Source: CAYRGS01 sp964423875 (GTDB lineage: Bacteria > UBA8248 > JACPRG01 > G963555815). From it: 64,000 nt of DNA. Below, piece by piece: positions 8,039 through 17,628 of the stretch. Every line of letters starts with the position of its first letter. Positions within the stretch are counted from its first letter, which is position 1. A program made the position numbers and the translations under genes. The stretch is from contig CAYRGS010000001.1 of assembly GCA_964423875.1 (NCBI GenBank), positions 1 through 64,000 of the forward strand. The letters are read 5' to 3'. The notes beneath the pieces are model-generated. The model saw only the letters and a program-made list of their open reading frames with translations. It ran no database searches and was not told where the DNA came from.

Positions 8039-9556
8039 ATGCCTTCCAAACTCATTGTCAACGTAGAACCCCAGGAAAGCCGGGTCGCCCTGCTGGAAAA
8101 CAACCTCGTCACGGAGCTCTACATCGAGCGCAAGCAGGACGAGGGGATCGTCGGCAACATCTATAAAGGAAAGGTCACGAAGGTTCTGCCGGGCATGCAA
8201 GCGGCCTTTGTCGACATCGGTCTTGAAAAGGCCGGTTTCCTCTATGTCGCGGACGTGGACGTCGACCGGGACAACCTCGAGGGCTTCTTGGAGCAGAGCG
8301 AAGACCTGGAGATTGAATACGAGCGTCGGGATCGGGGCCGGCGGGCCCCCTCCCAGCCTATCGAAGACCTCCTCCGCAGCGGGGAGGACGTCATGGTCCA
8401 GGTCACGAAGGAGCCCATCGGAACCAAAGGGTGCCGGATCACCTCCTACATTTCCCTTCCGGGCCGCTATCTCGTCTTCATGCCGACCGGGGACCAGATC
8501 GGTGTCTCCCGCCGGATTGAGGACGAGGTCGAGCGGAAACGGCTGAAAAAACTGGTTCGCCGCCTCAAGGGGAACGGCGGGGGATATATCGTCCGCACGG
8601 TGAGCGAAGGGGTCACCGAGACGGAGTTCGAGAGCGACATCCGCTTCCTGACCACGCTCTGGAATCGGACCCGGGAAACCGGTGAATCGGTGAAATCCCC
8701 GAACATCATCCATGACGACCTGAACTTGGTTTTGCGGATGATTCGGGACTTGTTCAGCGAAGACATCTCGCAAATGGTGATCGATGCCCCGGAGGTCCAC
8801 GCCAAGACCTTGGAATTCGTCGAGAGCTTCTATCCGCACCTGGCCCCGCGCATTGTCCTCCACGACGGACGGGAGCCCATCTTCGACGCCTATGGCGTCG
8901 AGCTCGAGATCGAGCGCGCCCTGGGCCGTCGGGTCTGGCTCAAGTCCGGCGGCTACATCGTCATCGATCAGACCGAGGCCCTCGTCAGCATCGACGTCAA
9001 CACCGGCCGGTTTGTGGGCAAGCGCGATCCGGAAGAGACCATCCTTAAGACCAACATGGAAGCCGTGCGGGAAGTGGTCTTCCAGATCCGGTTGCGGAAC
9101 ATTGGCGGAATCATCATCATCGATTTCATCGACATGGAGCGCGAGGAGAACAAGGAAAAGGTCTTCGAGACCCTGGCTCAGGAGCTCAAGGCCGACCGAT
9201 CCAGGACCCGCATCCTGAAAATCTCCGAAATGGGGCTGGTCGAGATGACCCGAAAAAGGGTTCGGGACAGCCTCAGCCGGACCCTCTGCCAGCCCTGCGC
9301 CTATTGCGACGGCCGGGGGATCATCAAGTCCACGACCACCGTCTGCTATGAAATCCTCCGGGAGCTCAGGCGGGTGCACACCCACGACCCGCGGTCCCGG
9401 AAATTGAAGGTCAACGCCCACCCCGCGGTCGTGGATCTTTTGCTGGAGGAACAGAGTGCCCACATGGAGCGCCTCGAGCGCGAGCTCACCATCCGGGTTT
9501 CCGTCAAGGCGGACAAGGGTCTCCACCAGGAAGGTTTCGAGGTGCTCCCCTTTTGA
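8039..9556 (+). CDS. rng: Ribonuclease G/E family endoribonuclease
   Basis: Single-strand endoribonuclease for rRNA maturation and mRNA decay. It has 505 residues, the size of RNase G, without the long scaffold tail of RNase E. The N-terminus has IVNVEPQESRVALLEN and an S1 domain (about residues 38-130, GNIYKGKVTKVLPGMQAAFVDIG). The catalytic metal motifs are SIDVNTG and IIDFIDM, followed by the Zn-link cysteines in LCQPCAYCDGRG. It stands between the shape operon and smg, a position also seen in other Gram-negatives where rng follows mre genes. The ATG at 8039 fits the family N-terminus exactly. Confidence 0.95.
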   Translation: MPSKLIVNVEPQESRVALLENNLVTELYIERKQDEGIVGNIYKGKVTKVLPGMQAAFVDIGLEKAGFLYVADVDVDRDNLEGFLEQSEDLEIEYERRDRGRRAPSQPIEDLLRSGEDVMVQVTKEPIGTKGCRITSYISLPGRYLVFMPTGDQIGVSRRIEDEVERKRLKKLVRRLKGNGGGYIVRTVSEGVTETEFESDIRFLTTLWNRTRETGESVKSPNIIHDDLNLVLRMIRDLFSEDISQMVIDAPEVHAKTLEFVESFYPHLAPRIVLHDGREPIFDAYGVELEIERALGRRVWLKSGGYIVIDQTEALVSIDVNTGRFVGKRDPEETILKTNMEAVREVVFQIRLRNIGGIIIIDFIDMEREENKEKVFETLAQELKADRSRTRILKISEMGLVEMTRKRVRDSLSRTLCQPCAYCDGRGIIKSTTTVCYEILRELRRVHTHDPRSRKLKVNAHPAVVDLLLEEQSAHMERLERELTIRVSVKADKGLHQEGFEVLPF

Positions 9557-9576
9557 AGACCCGACGGCCGGCCTGC

Positions 9577-9605
9577 TTGACACCCTAAAACGCCCATCTT
9601 ATATA
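9577..9605 (+). promoter_or_regulatory. Candidate promoter for the smg-topA-trmFO-xerC-hslVU operon
   Basis: A perfect TTGACA (9577-9582), a 17-base spacer and TATATA (9600-9605) lie just after rng. The next genes are packed with 4-base overlaps, so this is the obvious head promoter for the block. The leader to the smg start at 9789 is about 175 bases. Confidence 0.6.
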
Positions 9606-9788
9606 TAGTCGCCGATTGCCATCGGCCCCGCATTGAGCGGGGCGGACCCGCCTGATTCAAGGCCCGGCGGAGGTTTCCGGGGCCTTAATGGCCCTCGAGC
9701 TCATGGGGCTGATTCGACAGTATCCGGGGAAGGTGTTCGCGAGGGCCTGAACCGGGCGCATGGACGCCGAGCGGGAGAACCGATTCCG

Positions 9789-10262
9789 ATGCGTGAGCGA
9801 ATGTTCCACATGGTCAACCTGATCATCGAGCACCTTCTCAAGGACAGCACGATCTCGTTTTACGAGCCGGAGATGGCCGAGATGCTGCGCTCTCACGGCT
9901 TCGACGCCGATGAGATTTCCGAGGCCTTCCATTGGCTTCATCATTTTGGGGCCTGGGGCGAAAACGGGTTCGGAGAACGGGAGGGAACCGGCGCGGCGTT
10001 TCGGGTGTTCAGCGACGAAGAGCATCTGGCCTTTACGGTCGAAGCCGGCGGGTACCTCCTTCAGCTCCATCAGATGGGGCTGATCGACGATTCCATGCGC
10101 GAGGAAATCATCCAAAGGGCCCTCAGCTTGGTGGAGGGCGAGATCACCCGCGACGACGTTCGGGCCATGGCGTTGCTCGTGGCCTTTCACCGCTCGCAGA
10201 AGCACTGGCAGACCGATCTCATCCGGTTTCTCAACTCCGAAAACAGGAGCTTTTTGAACTGA
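9789..10262 (+). CDS. smg: Smg family protein (DUF494)
   Basis: A 157-residue protein matching the usual Smg length. The N-terminal helix reads NLIIEHLL, followed by the acidic, Trp-containing run DEISEAFHWLHHFGA typical of DUF494. In many bacteria smg sits between dprA and topA; here it directly precedes topA. The biochemical function of Smg is unknown. I chose the ATG at 9789 because it gives the family length; the open frame extends upstream to 9633 but that part has no family-like sequence. Confidence 0.85.
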   Translation: MRERMFHMVNLIIEHLLKDSTISFYEPEMAEMLRSHGFDADEISEAFHWLHHFGAWGENGFGEREGTGAAFRVFSDEEHLAFTVEAGGYLLQLHQMGLIDDSMREEIIQRALSLVEGEITRDDVRAMALLVAFHRSQKHWQTDLIRFLNSENRSFLN

Positions 10263-10264
10263 CC

Positions 10265-12544
10265 ATGGCAGACCCCCTACTCATCGTAGAGTCTCCCGCC
10301 AAGGCCGCCACCCTCAAGAAATTTCTGGACAAGGGATTCCGCGTGGCCGCCTCGGTGGGGCATTTGAGAGATCTCCCCCCCAAAAAACTGGGTGTGGACG
10401 TCGAGAACGGCTTCATCCCCCAATACGAAGTCATCGAGGGCAAGAGCAAGGTCTTGGCCCAGCTCAAGGCGGCCGCCGCCAAAAGCGATGCCATCTACCT
10501 GGCGCCGGACCCCGACCGGGAAGGGGAGGCCATCGCCTGGCATATCCAGCAGGAGATCAAGTCCGTCACCCCCGCCAAGATCTACCGGATCACCTTCAAC
10601 GAGATCACCAAACAGGCCGTGACCCGGGCGGTCGAGTGGCCCGGGGAGATTGACCAGAACAAGGTCGAGGCCCAGCAGGCCCGCCGGGTCCTGGATCGGC
10701 TGGTGGGGTATAAGCTGAGTCCGCTCTTGGGCAGACGCCTTCGAAACTGGGGGCTGAGCGCCGGGCGCGTCCAATCGGTCGCCCTGCGTATCATCTGCGA
10801 CCGCGAAGACGAGATTGAAAAGTTCGTTCCGGTGGAATACTGGACCCTCACCGCCCGGATGGCGGCCGACGCCCCCCCGGCGTTCGAGGCGGCCCTGCAC
10901 CGGATCGACGGGAAAAAGGTGGAAATCCCGAACGAGGCCCGGGCCCGGGAGATCCTGTCCGAGCTGGAGGGAGCGGAATATCGGGTCGCCAAGGTCGAGC
11001 GAAAAAAGCGCCGCCGCAAGCCCTTTCCCCCGTTTATCACTTCCACCCTCCAGCAGGACGCCTCCCGGCGTCTGCGCTTCACCGCCCGGAAGACCATGGC
11101 CATTGCCCAGCAGCTCTATGAGGGGATGGACCTAGGGGAGGAGGGTCCGGTTGGGCTGATCACTTACATGCGGACCGATTCCACCCGCGTCGCTGGGGAG
11201 GCGCTGGCTGAGGCGCGCGAATTCATCTCCAATGAGTTCGGCCTGGATTATCTGCCCGGCAAGGCCCAGGTCTACGCGTCGAGGAAGGGCGCGCAGGACG
11301 CCCATGAGGCCGTCCGCCCGACCTCGGCGTCGCGTGCCCCCGCCACGCTGGAAGGCCGGTTAAGCAAAGATCAGCTTGCGCTCTACCGTCTGATCTGGAA
11401 CCGGTTCACAGCCTCCCAGATGAATCCCGCGGTTTACGACCAGACAGCGGTGGACATCCAGGCGGGGAGAAGCCAATTTCGCGCGACCGGGTCCGTTCTC
11501 CTTTTCCCCGGTTTCACCCGGGTGTACGAGGAGCAAACCGACGAAGCCGTGAAGGAGGAGGACCGCCCGCTGCCGCCCCTGCAGGAGGACCAGGGCGTGC
11601 GCTGCGAAGCGCTCGTCCCCAAGCAGCACTTCACGCAGCCCCCGCCCCGGTTCAGCGAGGCCAGCCTGGTTCGCGTCCTGGAAGAAAAGGGGATCGGACG
11701 GCCGAGCACGTACGCCTCCATCATCGGCACATTGACCGACCGGGATTACGTCCGCCTGGAGAAAAGGCAGATGCATCCGACCGATCTGGGGCGGATGATC
11801 TCGGACCTTTTGGTGAAGAACTTCTCCAACCTGATGAACGTGGGATTCACCGCCGACATGGAGAGCCGTCTGGATTCCATCGAAGAGGGAAAGGAAAACT
11901 GGACCCAAACCCTGAAGGAATTCTACGACCCCTTTGAAAAGGACCTGAGCCGGGCCGAAAAGACCCTGAACGAACCCGAGCCCATCGGCCGCAAGTGTCC
12001 CGATTGCGGCGGCGAGCTCGCGAAAAGACCCAGCCGGTACGGGATGTTCATCGGGTGCTCCAACTATCCGGACTGCAAATACACCGAATCCACGAATAAC
12101 CGCGAGGCCGCGCCCGTCATCGAAACGGATCAGGTGTGCGAGAAATGCGGGAAGCCCATGGTCATCAAGAACGGACGATTCGGGGCGTTTCTGTCCTGCT
12201 CGGCGTATCCCGACTGCAAGAACGCCAAGCCCATCCCCACCGGGGTCTCCTGCCCCAAGTGCGGCGGAGACATCCTCTCCCGGCGCTCGAAGAAGGGCCG
12301 AAGCTTCTACGGCTGCGCCAAATATCCGGACTGCGACTTCGTGACTTGGTCCCGCCCCTACCCGAAGGCCTGTCCGGTCTGCGAATCGCCCTATTTGGTC
12401 GTCCAGCGGCGGGAGCTTCGCTGCCCCGACAAAGCGTGCGAGCACACCGAATCGCTCCCGGAGAATTGGGAAATGGTGGGGGTGACGCCCGTCCGCCCGG
12501 TCCACGCCGGCGGGGAAGAGACCGCCCCGGAAGGAGGGACGTGA
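10265..12544 (+). CDS. topA: DNA topoisomerase I (type IA)
   Basis: Relaxes negative supercoils by single-strand passage. It has 759 residues. The Toprim domain starts at ADPLLIVESPAKAATLKKFL and has PDPDREGEAIAWH; the active-site tyrosine is Tyr301 in GLITYMRTDS. The C-terminus carries three canonical four-cysteine zinc ribbons (CPDCGG, CEKCGK, CPKCGG, each closing with YPDC) and a fourth degenerate one (CPVCES...CPDKAC). The ATG at 10265 is two bases after the smg stop. It ends in a GTGA overlap with trmFO. The assignment is secure. Confidence 0.97.
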   Translation: MADPLLIVESPAKAATLKKFLDKGFRVAASVGHLRDLPPKKLGVDVENGFIPQYEVIEGKSKVLAQLKAAAAKSDAIYLAPDPDREGEAIAWHIQQEIKSVTPAKIYRITFNEITKQAVTRAVEWPGEIDQNKVEAQQARRVLDRLVGYKLSPLLGRRLRNWGLSAGRVQSVALRIICDREDEIEKFVPVEYWTLTARMAADAPPAFEAALHRIDGKKVEIPNEARAREILSELEGAEYRVAKVERKKRRRKPFPPFITSTLQQDASRRLRFTARKTMAIAQQLYEGMDLGEEGPVGLITYMRTDSTRVAGEALAEAREFISNEFGLDYLPGKAQVYASRKGAQDAHEAVRPTSASRAPATLEGRLSKDQLALYRLIWNRFTASQMNPAVYDQTAVDIQAGRSQFRATGSVLLFPGFTRVYEEQTDEAVKEEDRPLPPLQEDQGVRCEALVPKQHFTQPPPRFSEASLVRVLEEKGIGRPSTYASIIGTLTDRDYVRLEKRQMHPTDLGRMISDLLVKNFSNLMNVGFTADMESRLDSIEEGKENWTQTLKEFYDPFEKDLSRAEKTLNEPEPIGRKCPDCGGELAKRPSRYGMFIGCSNYPDCKYTESTNNREAAPVIETDQVCEKCGKPMVIKNGRFGAFLSCSAYPDCKNAKPIPTGVSCPKCGGDILSRRSKKGRSFYGCAKYPDCDFVTWSRPYPKACPVCESPYLVVQRRELRCPDKACEHTESLPENWEMVGVTPVRPVHAGGEETAPEGGT

Positions 12545-13875
12545 CCGCTTCGGTCACCATCGTCGGAGGGGGCTTCGCCGGAGTGGAGGCCGCCTGGCAG
12601 GTGGCGGAGCGGGGGGTCGCCGTCACCCTGTACGAGATGCGCCCGGTCCGGAACACCCCGGCCCACAAGACCCCCGACCTCGCCGAGCTCGTTTGCAGCA
12701 ACTCCCTCAAAGCCGACTCCCTCGCCACCGCTTCGGGTCTGTTGAAGGCCGAGCTCCGCGCCTTCGACTCGCTGATCCTTCAGGCGGCCGATGCGACGCG
12801 GGTCCCCGCGGGCCAGGCATTGGCGGTCAACCGGGAGGAATTCGCCCGCGAAGTGACCCGGCGCATCGATGGGCATCCCCGCATCTCCGTCTTGCGGGAG
12901 GAGGTCCGGACCATTCCGCCCGGAGACCCCGTCATTCTCGCGACGGGCCCCCTCACGTCGCCGGACCTGGCCGAGGCGCTGGGCCAGATCGCCCGCCGCG
13001 AACACCTCTACTTCTACGACGCTGTCTCGCCCATCGTGGATGGAGAATCCATCGATTATGACGTGGCTTTTTCCGCCTCCCGGTATGGAAAGGGCGGGGA
13101 CGACGGCTATCTGAACATCGGCCTCTCCCGAGAGGCGTACCGCACGTTTCACCGAAACCTCTTGGACGCTGAGAAGGTTCCCCTCCACGCCTTTGAGGCC
13201 AAAAGGTATTTCGAGGGCTGCCTGCCCATCGAGGTGCTGGCGGAGCGCGGCGAGGAGACCCTGGCGTACGGCCCGATGAGGCCCGTCGGCCTGATCGACC
13301 CGAAGCGCGAGGGCGCTTACCACGCCGTTGTGCAGCTCCGGCGGGAAAACACGGCCGGCTCGGCCTACAACCTGGTCGGATTTCAGACCAAGATGACCTA
13401 TCCTGAGCAGCGGCGGGTGTTCCGCTCGCTTCCAGGAATGGGGGATGCCGTCTTCTTTCGGTACGGGAGCATCCATCGCAACACGTTCCTGAACGCCCCG
13501 GCGCTCCTGCTCCCAAGCCTTCAGATGCGCGACGCGCCCCGGTTGTTTGTCGCCGGCCAGATCACAGGCGTCGAGGGATACCTCGAGTCGGCCGCCATGG
13601 GCCTGTTGGCCGGTCTGAACGCCGTGGCCCGGGTTCGGGCCGATCGCCTCCCCCCTCCCCCGCCCCTTCCTCCCCCCCCGACCGCCACCGCCCTGGGGGC
13701 GCTGGTCGCCTACATCACCGGAGCGGACGAAAAGAATTTTCAGCCCGTGAACATTCATTACGGTCTTCTGCCCCCTGTCCCCAAGCAAGGGTCCAGAGAG
13801 GACCGCAGGCGGCGAATCGCCGACCGGGCGTTGAAGGAGCTGAATGGATGGCGGAAATGCCTGCTCTTCGACTGA
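12541..13875 (+). CDS. trmFO: Folate-dependent tRNA m5U54 methyltransferase TrmFO
   Basis: FAD enzyme that uses methylenetetrahydrofolate to make 5-methyluridine at position 54 of tRNA. It has 444 residues. The N-terminus has the dinucleotide fold IVGGGFAGVEAAWQ, followed by the TrmFO signature ELVCSNSLKAD and, later, YFEGCLPIEVLAERG and VGFQTKMTYPEQ. The start is GTG at 12541, which overlaps the topA stop by four bases. The topA-trmFO-xerC order is common in bacteria that use TrmFO instead of TrmA. A proline-rich run near residue 365 (PPPPPLPPPP) is a local insertion with low-complexity DNA. Confidence 0.95.
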   Translation: MTASVTIVGGGFAGVEAAWQVAERGVAVTLYEMRPVRNTPAHKTPDLAELVCSNSLKADSLATASGLLKAELRAFDSLILQAADATRVPAGQALAVNREEFAREVTRRIDGHPRISVLREEVRTIPPGDPVILATGPLTSPDLAEALGQIARREHLYFYDAVSPIVDGESIDYDVAFSASRYGKGGDDGYLNIGLSREAYRTFHRNLLDAEKVPLHAFEAKRYFEGCLPIEVLAERGEETLAYGPMRPVGLIDPKREGAYHAVVQLRRENTAGSAYNLVGFQTKMTYPEQRRVFRSLPGMGDAVFFRYGSIHRNTFLNAPALLLPSLQMRDAPRLFVAGQITGVEGYLESAAMGLLAGLNAVARVRADRLPPPPPLPPPPTATALGALVAYITGADEKNFQPVNIHYGLLPPVPKQGSREDRRRRIADRALKELNGWRKCLLFD

Positions 13876-14849
13876 GCGGCGCGATTCGCTCCTTCGAGCG
13901 ATATCTTCGCCTGGAAAGGAACGTCTCCCCCCACACCTTGAGAAATTACCTGCGCGACTTGAAGGACTTCGAGATCTTCCTGCGGGCGGACGCGCGTCCC
14001 GATCCCGCGCTCGCCGAGATCGACCGCTTGGACATCCGGAGCTACCTGGCGCATCTTCACCGGCGCGGAAACCGGCCGTCCACCGTTTCCCGCAAGCTGA
14101 GCACGCTGCGCGGCTGCTTCCGCCAGGCGCGCCGGGAGGGGTTTCCCGGGCCGGACCCCGTGTCGGGGCTCCCGATGCCCCGGAAGGAGTCCCGTATATC
14201 CCGAACGCTCACGGTGGACGAGACCTTTCGGCTGATGGATTCCCCGGCGCCCCGGTCGTTATCGAATCCGGCCCTCGCGCTCCGCAACCAGGCGATGTGG
14301 GAAATGTTATACTCGACGGGTGTGCGTGTCAGCGAGCTGGTCGGCGCGAACCTCGGCTCCCTGGATCTCGCGGAGGGGATGCTTCGCGTCCATGGGAAGG
14401 GCTCCAAGGAGCGGCTCGTCCCGGTCGGGCGCAAGGCACGGGCCGCCCTCTCGGATTACCTGAAGGTCCGGCCGTCGCTGGGCGCGCGGGACAAAGGTGC
14501 GGACGCCCCCCTCTTCGTCAACCGGCGGGGAAGTCGGCTCAGCGGCCAGTGGGTCCGTGACCTGCTGGCGAAGCGCATGCGGGAGCTTGGACTGCCCGGA
14601 AAGGCGTCTCCGCATACCCTCCGCCACTCCATGGCGACCCATCTGCTGGAGGCTGGCGCGAACCTGCGGGACATTCAAGAGATGCTGGGGCACAGCTCCC
14701 TTTCGACGACGCAGAAATACACCCACGTGGCGGTGGACCGGCTTTTCGAGGTGTACGATAAATCCCACCCGCGGGCGCTGAAGGACCGGGGCCAAAGGCG
14801 CGGGCCTCCGGCGCGGCCGCCCCCACCGGAGGATGAGGACGAGACATGA
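13848..14849 (+). CDS. xerC: Tyrosine recombinase XerC
   Basis: Site-specific recombinase for chromosome dimer resolution. It has 333 residues. The N-terminal SAM-like DNA-binding domain (FERYLRLERNVSPHTLRNY) is followed by the catalytic domain with Arg in TGVRVSELVGANL, Lys in HGKGSKERLVPVG, HxxR in SPHTLRHSMATHLLE, LGHSSLSTTQKY and the nucleophile Tyr in QKYTHV. The ATG at 13848 lies inside the 3' end of trmFO (28-base overlap). The 3' end overlaps hslV by ATGA. A basic, proline-rich tail follows the last helix. The position before hslVU matches xerC in many genomes and argues against a phage integrase. Confidence 0.93.
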   Translation: MAEMPALRLSGAIRSFERYLRLERNVSPHTLRNYLRDLKDFEIFLRADARPDPALAEIDRLDIRSYLAHLHRRGNRPSTVSRKLSTLRGCFRQARREGFPGPDPVSGLPMPRKESRISRTLTVDETFRLMDSPAPRSLSNPALALRNQAMWEMLYSTGVRVSELVGANLGSLDLAEGMLRVHGKGSKERLVPVGRKARAALSDYLKVRPSLGARDKGADAPLFVNRRGSRLSGQWVRDLLAKRMRELGLPGKASPHTLRHSMATHLLEAGANLRDIQEMLGHSSLSTTQKYTHVAVDRLFEVYDKSHPRALKDRGQRRGPPARPPPPEDEDET

Positions 14850-15373
14850 TCCGCTCGACGACCATTCTCTCCATTCGCCGGGACGACCGGGTCGCCATGG
14901 CGGGCGACGGCCAGGTCACCGTGGGGCAGCAGGTCATGAAGAATCAGGCGTCGAAGATTCGCAGGCTCTACAAGGACCAGGTCCTCGCGGGGTTTGCCGG
15001 GGCGGCGGCGGACGCCCTCGCCCTGTTCGAGAAGTTCGAGGGCCGGCTGGACGAGTATCACGGTAACCTGCCCCGGGCCGCTGTCGAGCTGGCCAAAGAC
15101 TGGCGGACCGACCGCGTGCTCCGGCGGCTGGAGGCCCTCCTGGCCGTCGCGGACCGGGACAACACCTTCCTCATCTCCGGGACCGGCGATCTGATCGAGC
15201 CGGACGACGGCATCGTGGCCATCGGATCCGGAGGGGCCTATGCCCTGGCCGCGGCCCGGGCCTTGCGCAAGCACACCGACCTCGGGGCGGAGGCCATCGC
15301 CCGGGAGGCCATGCTGGAGGCGGCGGCGATCTGCGTTTACACCAACACGGAAATCCGCATCGAGACCCTGTGA
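14846..15373 (+). CDS. hslV: ATP-dependent protease subunit HslV
   Basis: Threonine peptidase forming the double-hexamer core of HslUV. It has 175 residues. The mature N-terminal threonine is expected at residue 5 (MIRS-TTILSIRR), so a four-residue propeptide would be removed, slightly longer than in E. coli. Conserved runs are VAMAGDGQVT and FLISGTGDLIEPDDG plus GSGGAYALAAA. It overlaps xerC by four bases and is followed one base later by hslU, so the two subunits are co-translated. Confidence 0.96.
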   Translation: MIRSTTILSIRRDDRVAMAGDGQVTVGQQVMKNQASKIRRLYKDQVLAGFAGAAADALALFEKFEGRLDEYHGNLPRAAVELAKDWRTDRVLRRLEALLAVADRDNTFLISGTGDLIEPDDGIVAIGSGGAYALAAARALRKHTDLGAEAIAREAMLEAAAICVYTNTEIRIETL

Positions 15374-15374
15374 G

Positions 15375-16805
15375 ATGGAAGACCTGACCCCCCGGCAGAT
15401 CGTCGAAGAGCTGGACCGGTACATCATCGGCCAGAAAGATGCCAAGCGCGCCGTGGCCGTCGCTCTGCGGAACCGCTGGCGCCGGCGCCAGCTCGGCCCT
15501 GAGCTCCGCGAAGAAGTCTCGCCGAAGAACATCATCATGATCGGACCCACCGGCGTGGGCAAGACGGAGATCGCCCGGCGCCTGGCCCGAATGGCCAAGA
15601 GCCCCTTTATCAAGGTCGAGGCCACCAAGTACACGGAGGTCGGGTACGTGGGCCGGGACGTGGAGAGCATGATCCGCGACCTGGTCGCCAACGCGATGAG
15701 CGCCGTGGAGGCGGAGCACCGCAAAGACGTCGAGACCCGGGCGAAGGACCTGGCGCTGGAGCGGCTTTTGGACGCCTTGCTCCCCAACGGCGAGCGGGAA
15801 ATCCTTGAGGCGGCCCGGTGGGAGAAGAGCGAACGGCTTGCCGGCGAAGGAAACGGGGGGCAGCGGTTCGACTACATCGGTCCCGCGACCCCCCCGCGGG
15901 ACCCGTCACCCCCCGTCTCCAGCGGCCGGAACACGCGTGAAAAGCTCCGGGAGCTGCTGTTCGCGGGCAGGCTGGACGACCGGGAGATCGAGATCGAGAC
16001 GACCCTTCAGGTCTCCCCGGTCATCGGTGTCATGCCGGGCGCGGGTCTCGAGGACCTGGACATTAACCTCAAAGAGATGATCGGCAATTTCCTCCCGGAG
16101 AAGAAGAAGGTCCAGAAGGTCAAGGTGCCCGAGGCCCTGAAGCTCTTCGTAGAGGAGGAGACCGCGAAGCTGGTCGACAAGGACAAGGTCGTCCTGGAGG
16201 CCGTCGAGCGGGTCGAGGAATCGGGCATTGTGTTCGTCGACGAGCTGGACAAGGTGGCGAGCCGCGGGCAGGCCCACGGGGCCGACGTTTCCCGGGAGGG
16301 GGTCCAGCGCGACATCCTGCCCATCGTGGAAGGCTCCACCGTCCCCACGAAGTACGGGCCCGTCCGGACCGACCACATCCTGTTCATCGCGGCCGGGGCC
16401 TTTCACATGTCCAAGCCCTCGGACCTGATCCCGGAGCTTCAGGGGCGCTTCCCCATCCGGGTCGAGCTCGAGGCCCTGGGCGAGGACGAGTTCGTCCGCA
16501 TCCTCACCGAGCCGGAGAACGCCCTCATCCGGCAGTACATCGAGCTTTTGGCGACCGAGGGGATCACCCTCGATTTCACGCCCGAGGCCATCCAGGAAGT
16601 GGCCCGCTTGGCGGCCCAGGTGAACGGCCGGACCGAGAACATTGGCGCCCGCCGCCTGCACACCATCATGGAGCGCCTCCTGGAAGAGATCTCCTTCGAA
16701 GCGCCCGACCTGCAAGACAAGGAGGTCGCCATCGACGCCGCCTACGTCCGGGAGCGCCTTGCGGACGTTGTCCAGGATGAGGACTATAGCCGGTACATCC
16801 TGTGA
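15375..16805 (+). CDS. hslU: ATP-dependent protease ATPase subunit HslU
   Basis: AAA+ unfoldase that feeds HslV. It has 476 residues from the ATG at 15375, immediately after the hslV stop. The N-terminal LTPRQIVEELDRYIIGQKDAK is diagnostic; Walker A is GPTGVGKTE, Walker B is GIVFVDELDK, and sensor/arginine-finger regions follow (PELQGRFPIRVEL). The I-domain (about residues 110-230) is present. The C-terminus ends in DYSRYIL, the tail that inserts into HslV pockets. The upstream frame extension is inside hslV and is not used. Confidence 0.97.
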   Translation: MEDLTPRQIVEELDRYIIGQKDAKRAVAVALRNRWRRRQLGPELREEVSPKNIIMIGPTGVGKTEIARRLARMAKSPFIKVEATKYTEVGYVGRDVESMIRDLVANAMSAVEAEHRKDVETRAKDLALERLLDALLPNGEREILEAARWEKSERLAGEGNGGQRFDYIGPATPPRDPSPPVSSGRNTREKLRELLFAGRLDDREIEIETTLQVSPVIGVMPGAGLEDLDINLKEMIGNFLPEKKKVQKVKVPEALKLFVEEETAKLVDKDKVVLEAVERVEESGIVFVDELDKVASRGQAHGADVSREGVQRDILPIVEGSTVPTKYGPVRTDHILFIAAGAFHMSKPSDLIPELQGRFPIRVELEALGEDEFVRILTEPENALIRQYIELLATEGITLDFTPEAIQEVARLAAQVNGRTENIGARRLHTIMERLLEEISFEAPDLQDKEVAIDAAYVRERLADVVQDEDYSRYIL

Positions 16806-16845
16806 CCCGCCGGGGCCGGTTCGACGACCCCGACACACGAAATCC

Positions 16846-17508
16846 ATGACCGACCCACGAAACCGGGGCGTTGTTTTCGACCTGTGGAACACCCTGGCGT
16901 ATGCCGCCGTTTCCCCCAACCCGGTCGTCTGGATGGCGGAGCGGCTGGGCATCTCGGGCCGGCCGGACTGGGGGGACCTCATCGAGCGGGCCTACATGAC
17001 CGAGCAGGTCCCGGGGATCGAGGAGGCCCTCCGGCGCGTGGAGGAGGCCGCGGGCCTCCCCCCGACGAGCCCCGCGCCGTTTGTAGAGGTCTTCCGGCGC
17101 GCCGATCGCTCCACCCGGCTGTTCGACGACGTCCTGCCGACCTTGAGAGAATTGCGCCTCCGTTTCCGCCTCGCCCTTTTGACCAACACCCAATCCTTCG
17201 GCCTGGATTTCATTCGCGAGACGGGTCTCGCCGGACTTTTCGACGTGACGTGCTACTCGTTCGAATGCGGCTATCTCAAGCCGGACCCGAGGATCTTCCA
17301 GTGGACGTCCGATCGCCTGGGCCTGCCGCCGGAGCGTTTGACGATGGTGGGTGACAATCTGGAAAATGACATTCTGGCCGCCGAAGCGGCCGGATGGCGG
17401 GGGATTCTTATCAAGCGCGCCGAGGGGGCGCTATCCCATTCCGAGACCGGCGAGCACCCCATGACCGTCCGCCTGCTTTCTGAAATCGTTCCGCTTCTGG
17501 ACGACTGA
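16846..17508 (+). CDS. HAD superfamily hydrolase
   Basis: A 220-residue haloacid dehalogenase-like phosphatase. Motif I is VFDLWNTL (nucleophile Asp, with Trp at the +2 position instead of Asp), motif II is LLTNT, motif III is Lys in YLKPDPRIF, and motif IV is MVGDNLENDI. A small helical cap lies between motifs I and II. The substrate is unknown; the Trp at +2 resembles dehalogenase-type variants, so classical phosphatase chemistry should not be assumed. It lies 40 bases after hslU and before the arg promoter, so it may be the last gene of the hslVU transcript. Confidence 0.8.
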   Translation: MTDPRNRGVVFDLWNTLAYAAVSPNPVVWMAERLGISGRPDWGDLIERAYMTEQVPGIEEALRRVEEAAGLPPTSPAPFVEVFRRADRSTRLFDDVLPTLRELRLRFRLALLTNTQSFGLDFIRETGLAGLFDVTCYSFECGYLKPDPRIFQWTSDRLGLPPERLTMVGDNLENDILAAEAAGWRGILIKRAEGALSHSETGEHPMTVRLLSEIVPLLDD

Positions 17509-17556
17509 AGGCGTCTCTCCACACATCCTCTGTCGGGATTCTTCCTTCATATTCAG

Positions 17557-17585
17557 TTGAAACCCCGCCGGGACGAGTCCATAAT
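17557..17585 (+). promoter_or_regulatory. Candidate promoter of the argBDFG operon
   Basis: TTGAAA (17557-17562), exactly 17 bases, then CATAAT (17580-17585): each box is one base off consensus. It is the best promoter match in the window. It lies inside the upward extension of the argB frame, which supports the ATG at 17629 as the true argB start and gives a leader of about 37 bases. No ARG-box is obvious. Confidence 0.65.
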
Positions 17586-17628
17586 GATAAATTCGATCCG
17601 GTCATTCCCAGCGAGAGCGATCCGCGCG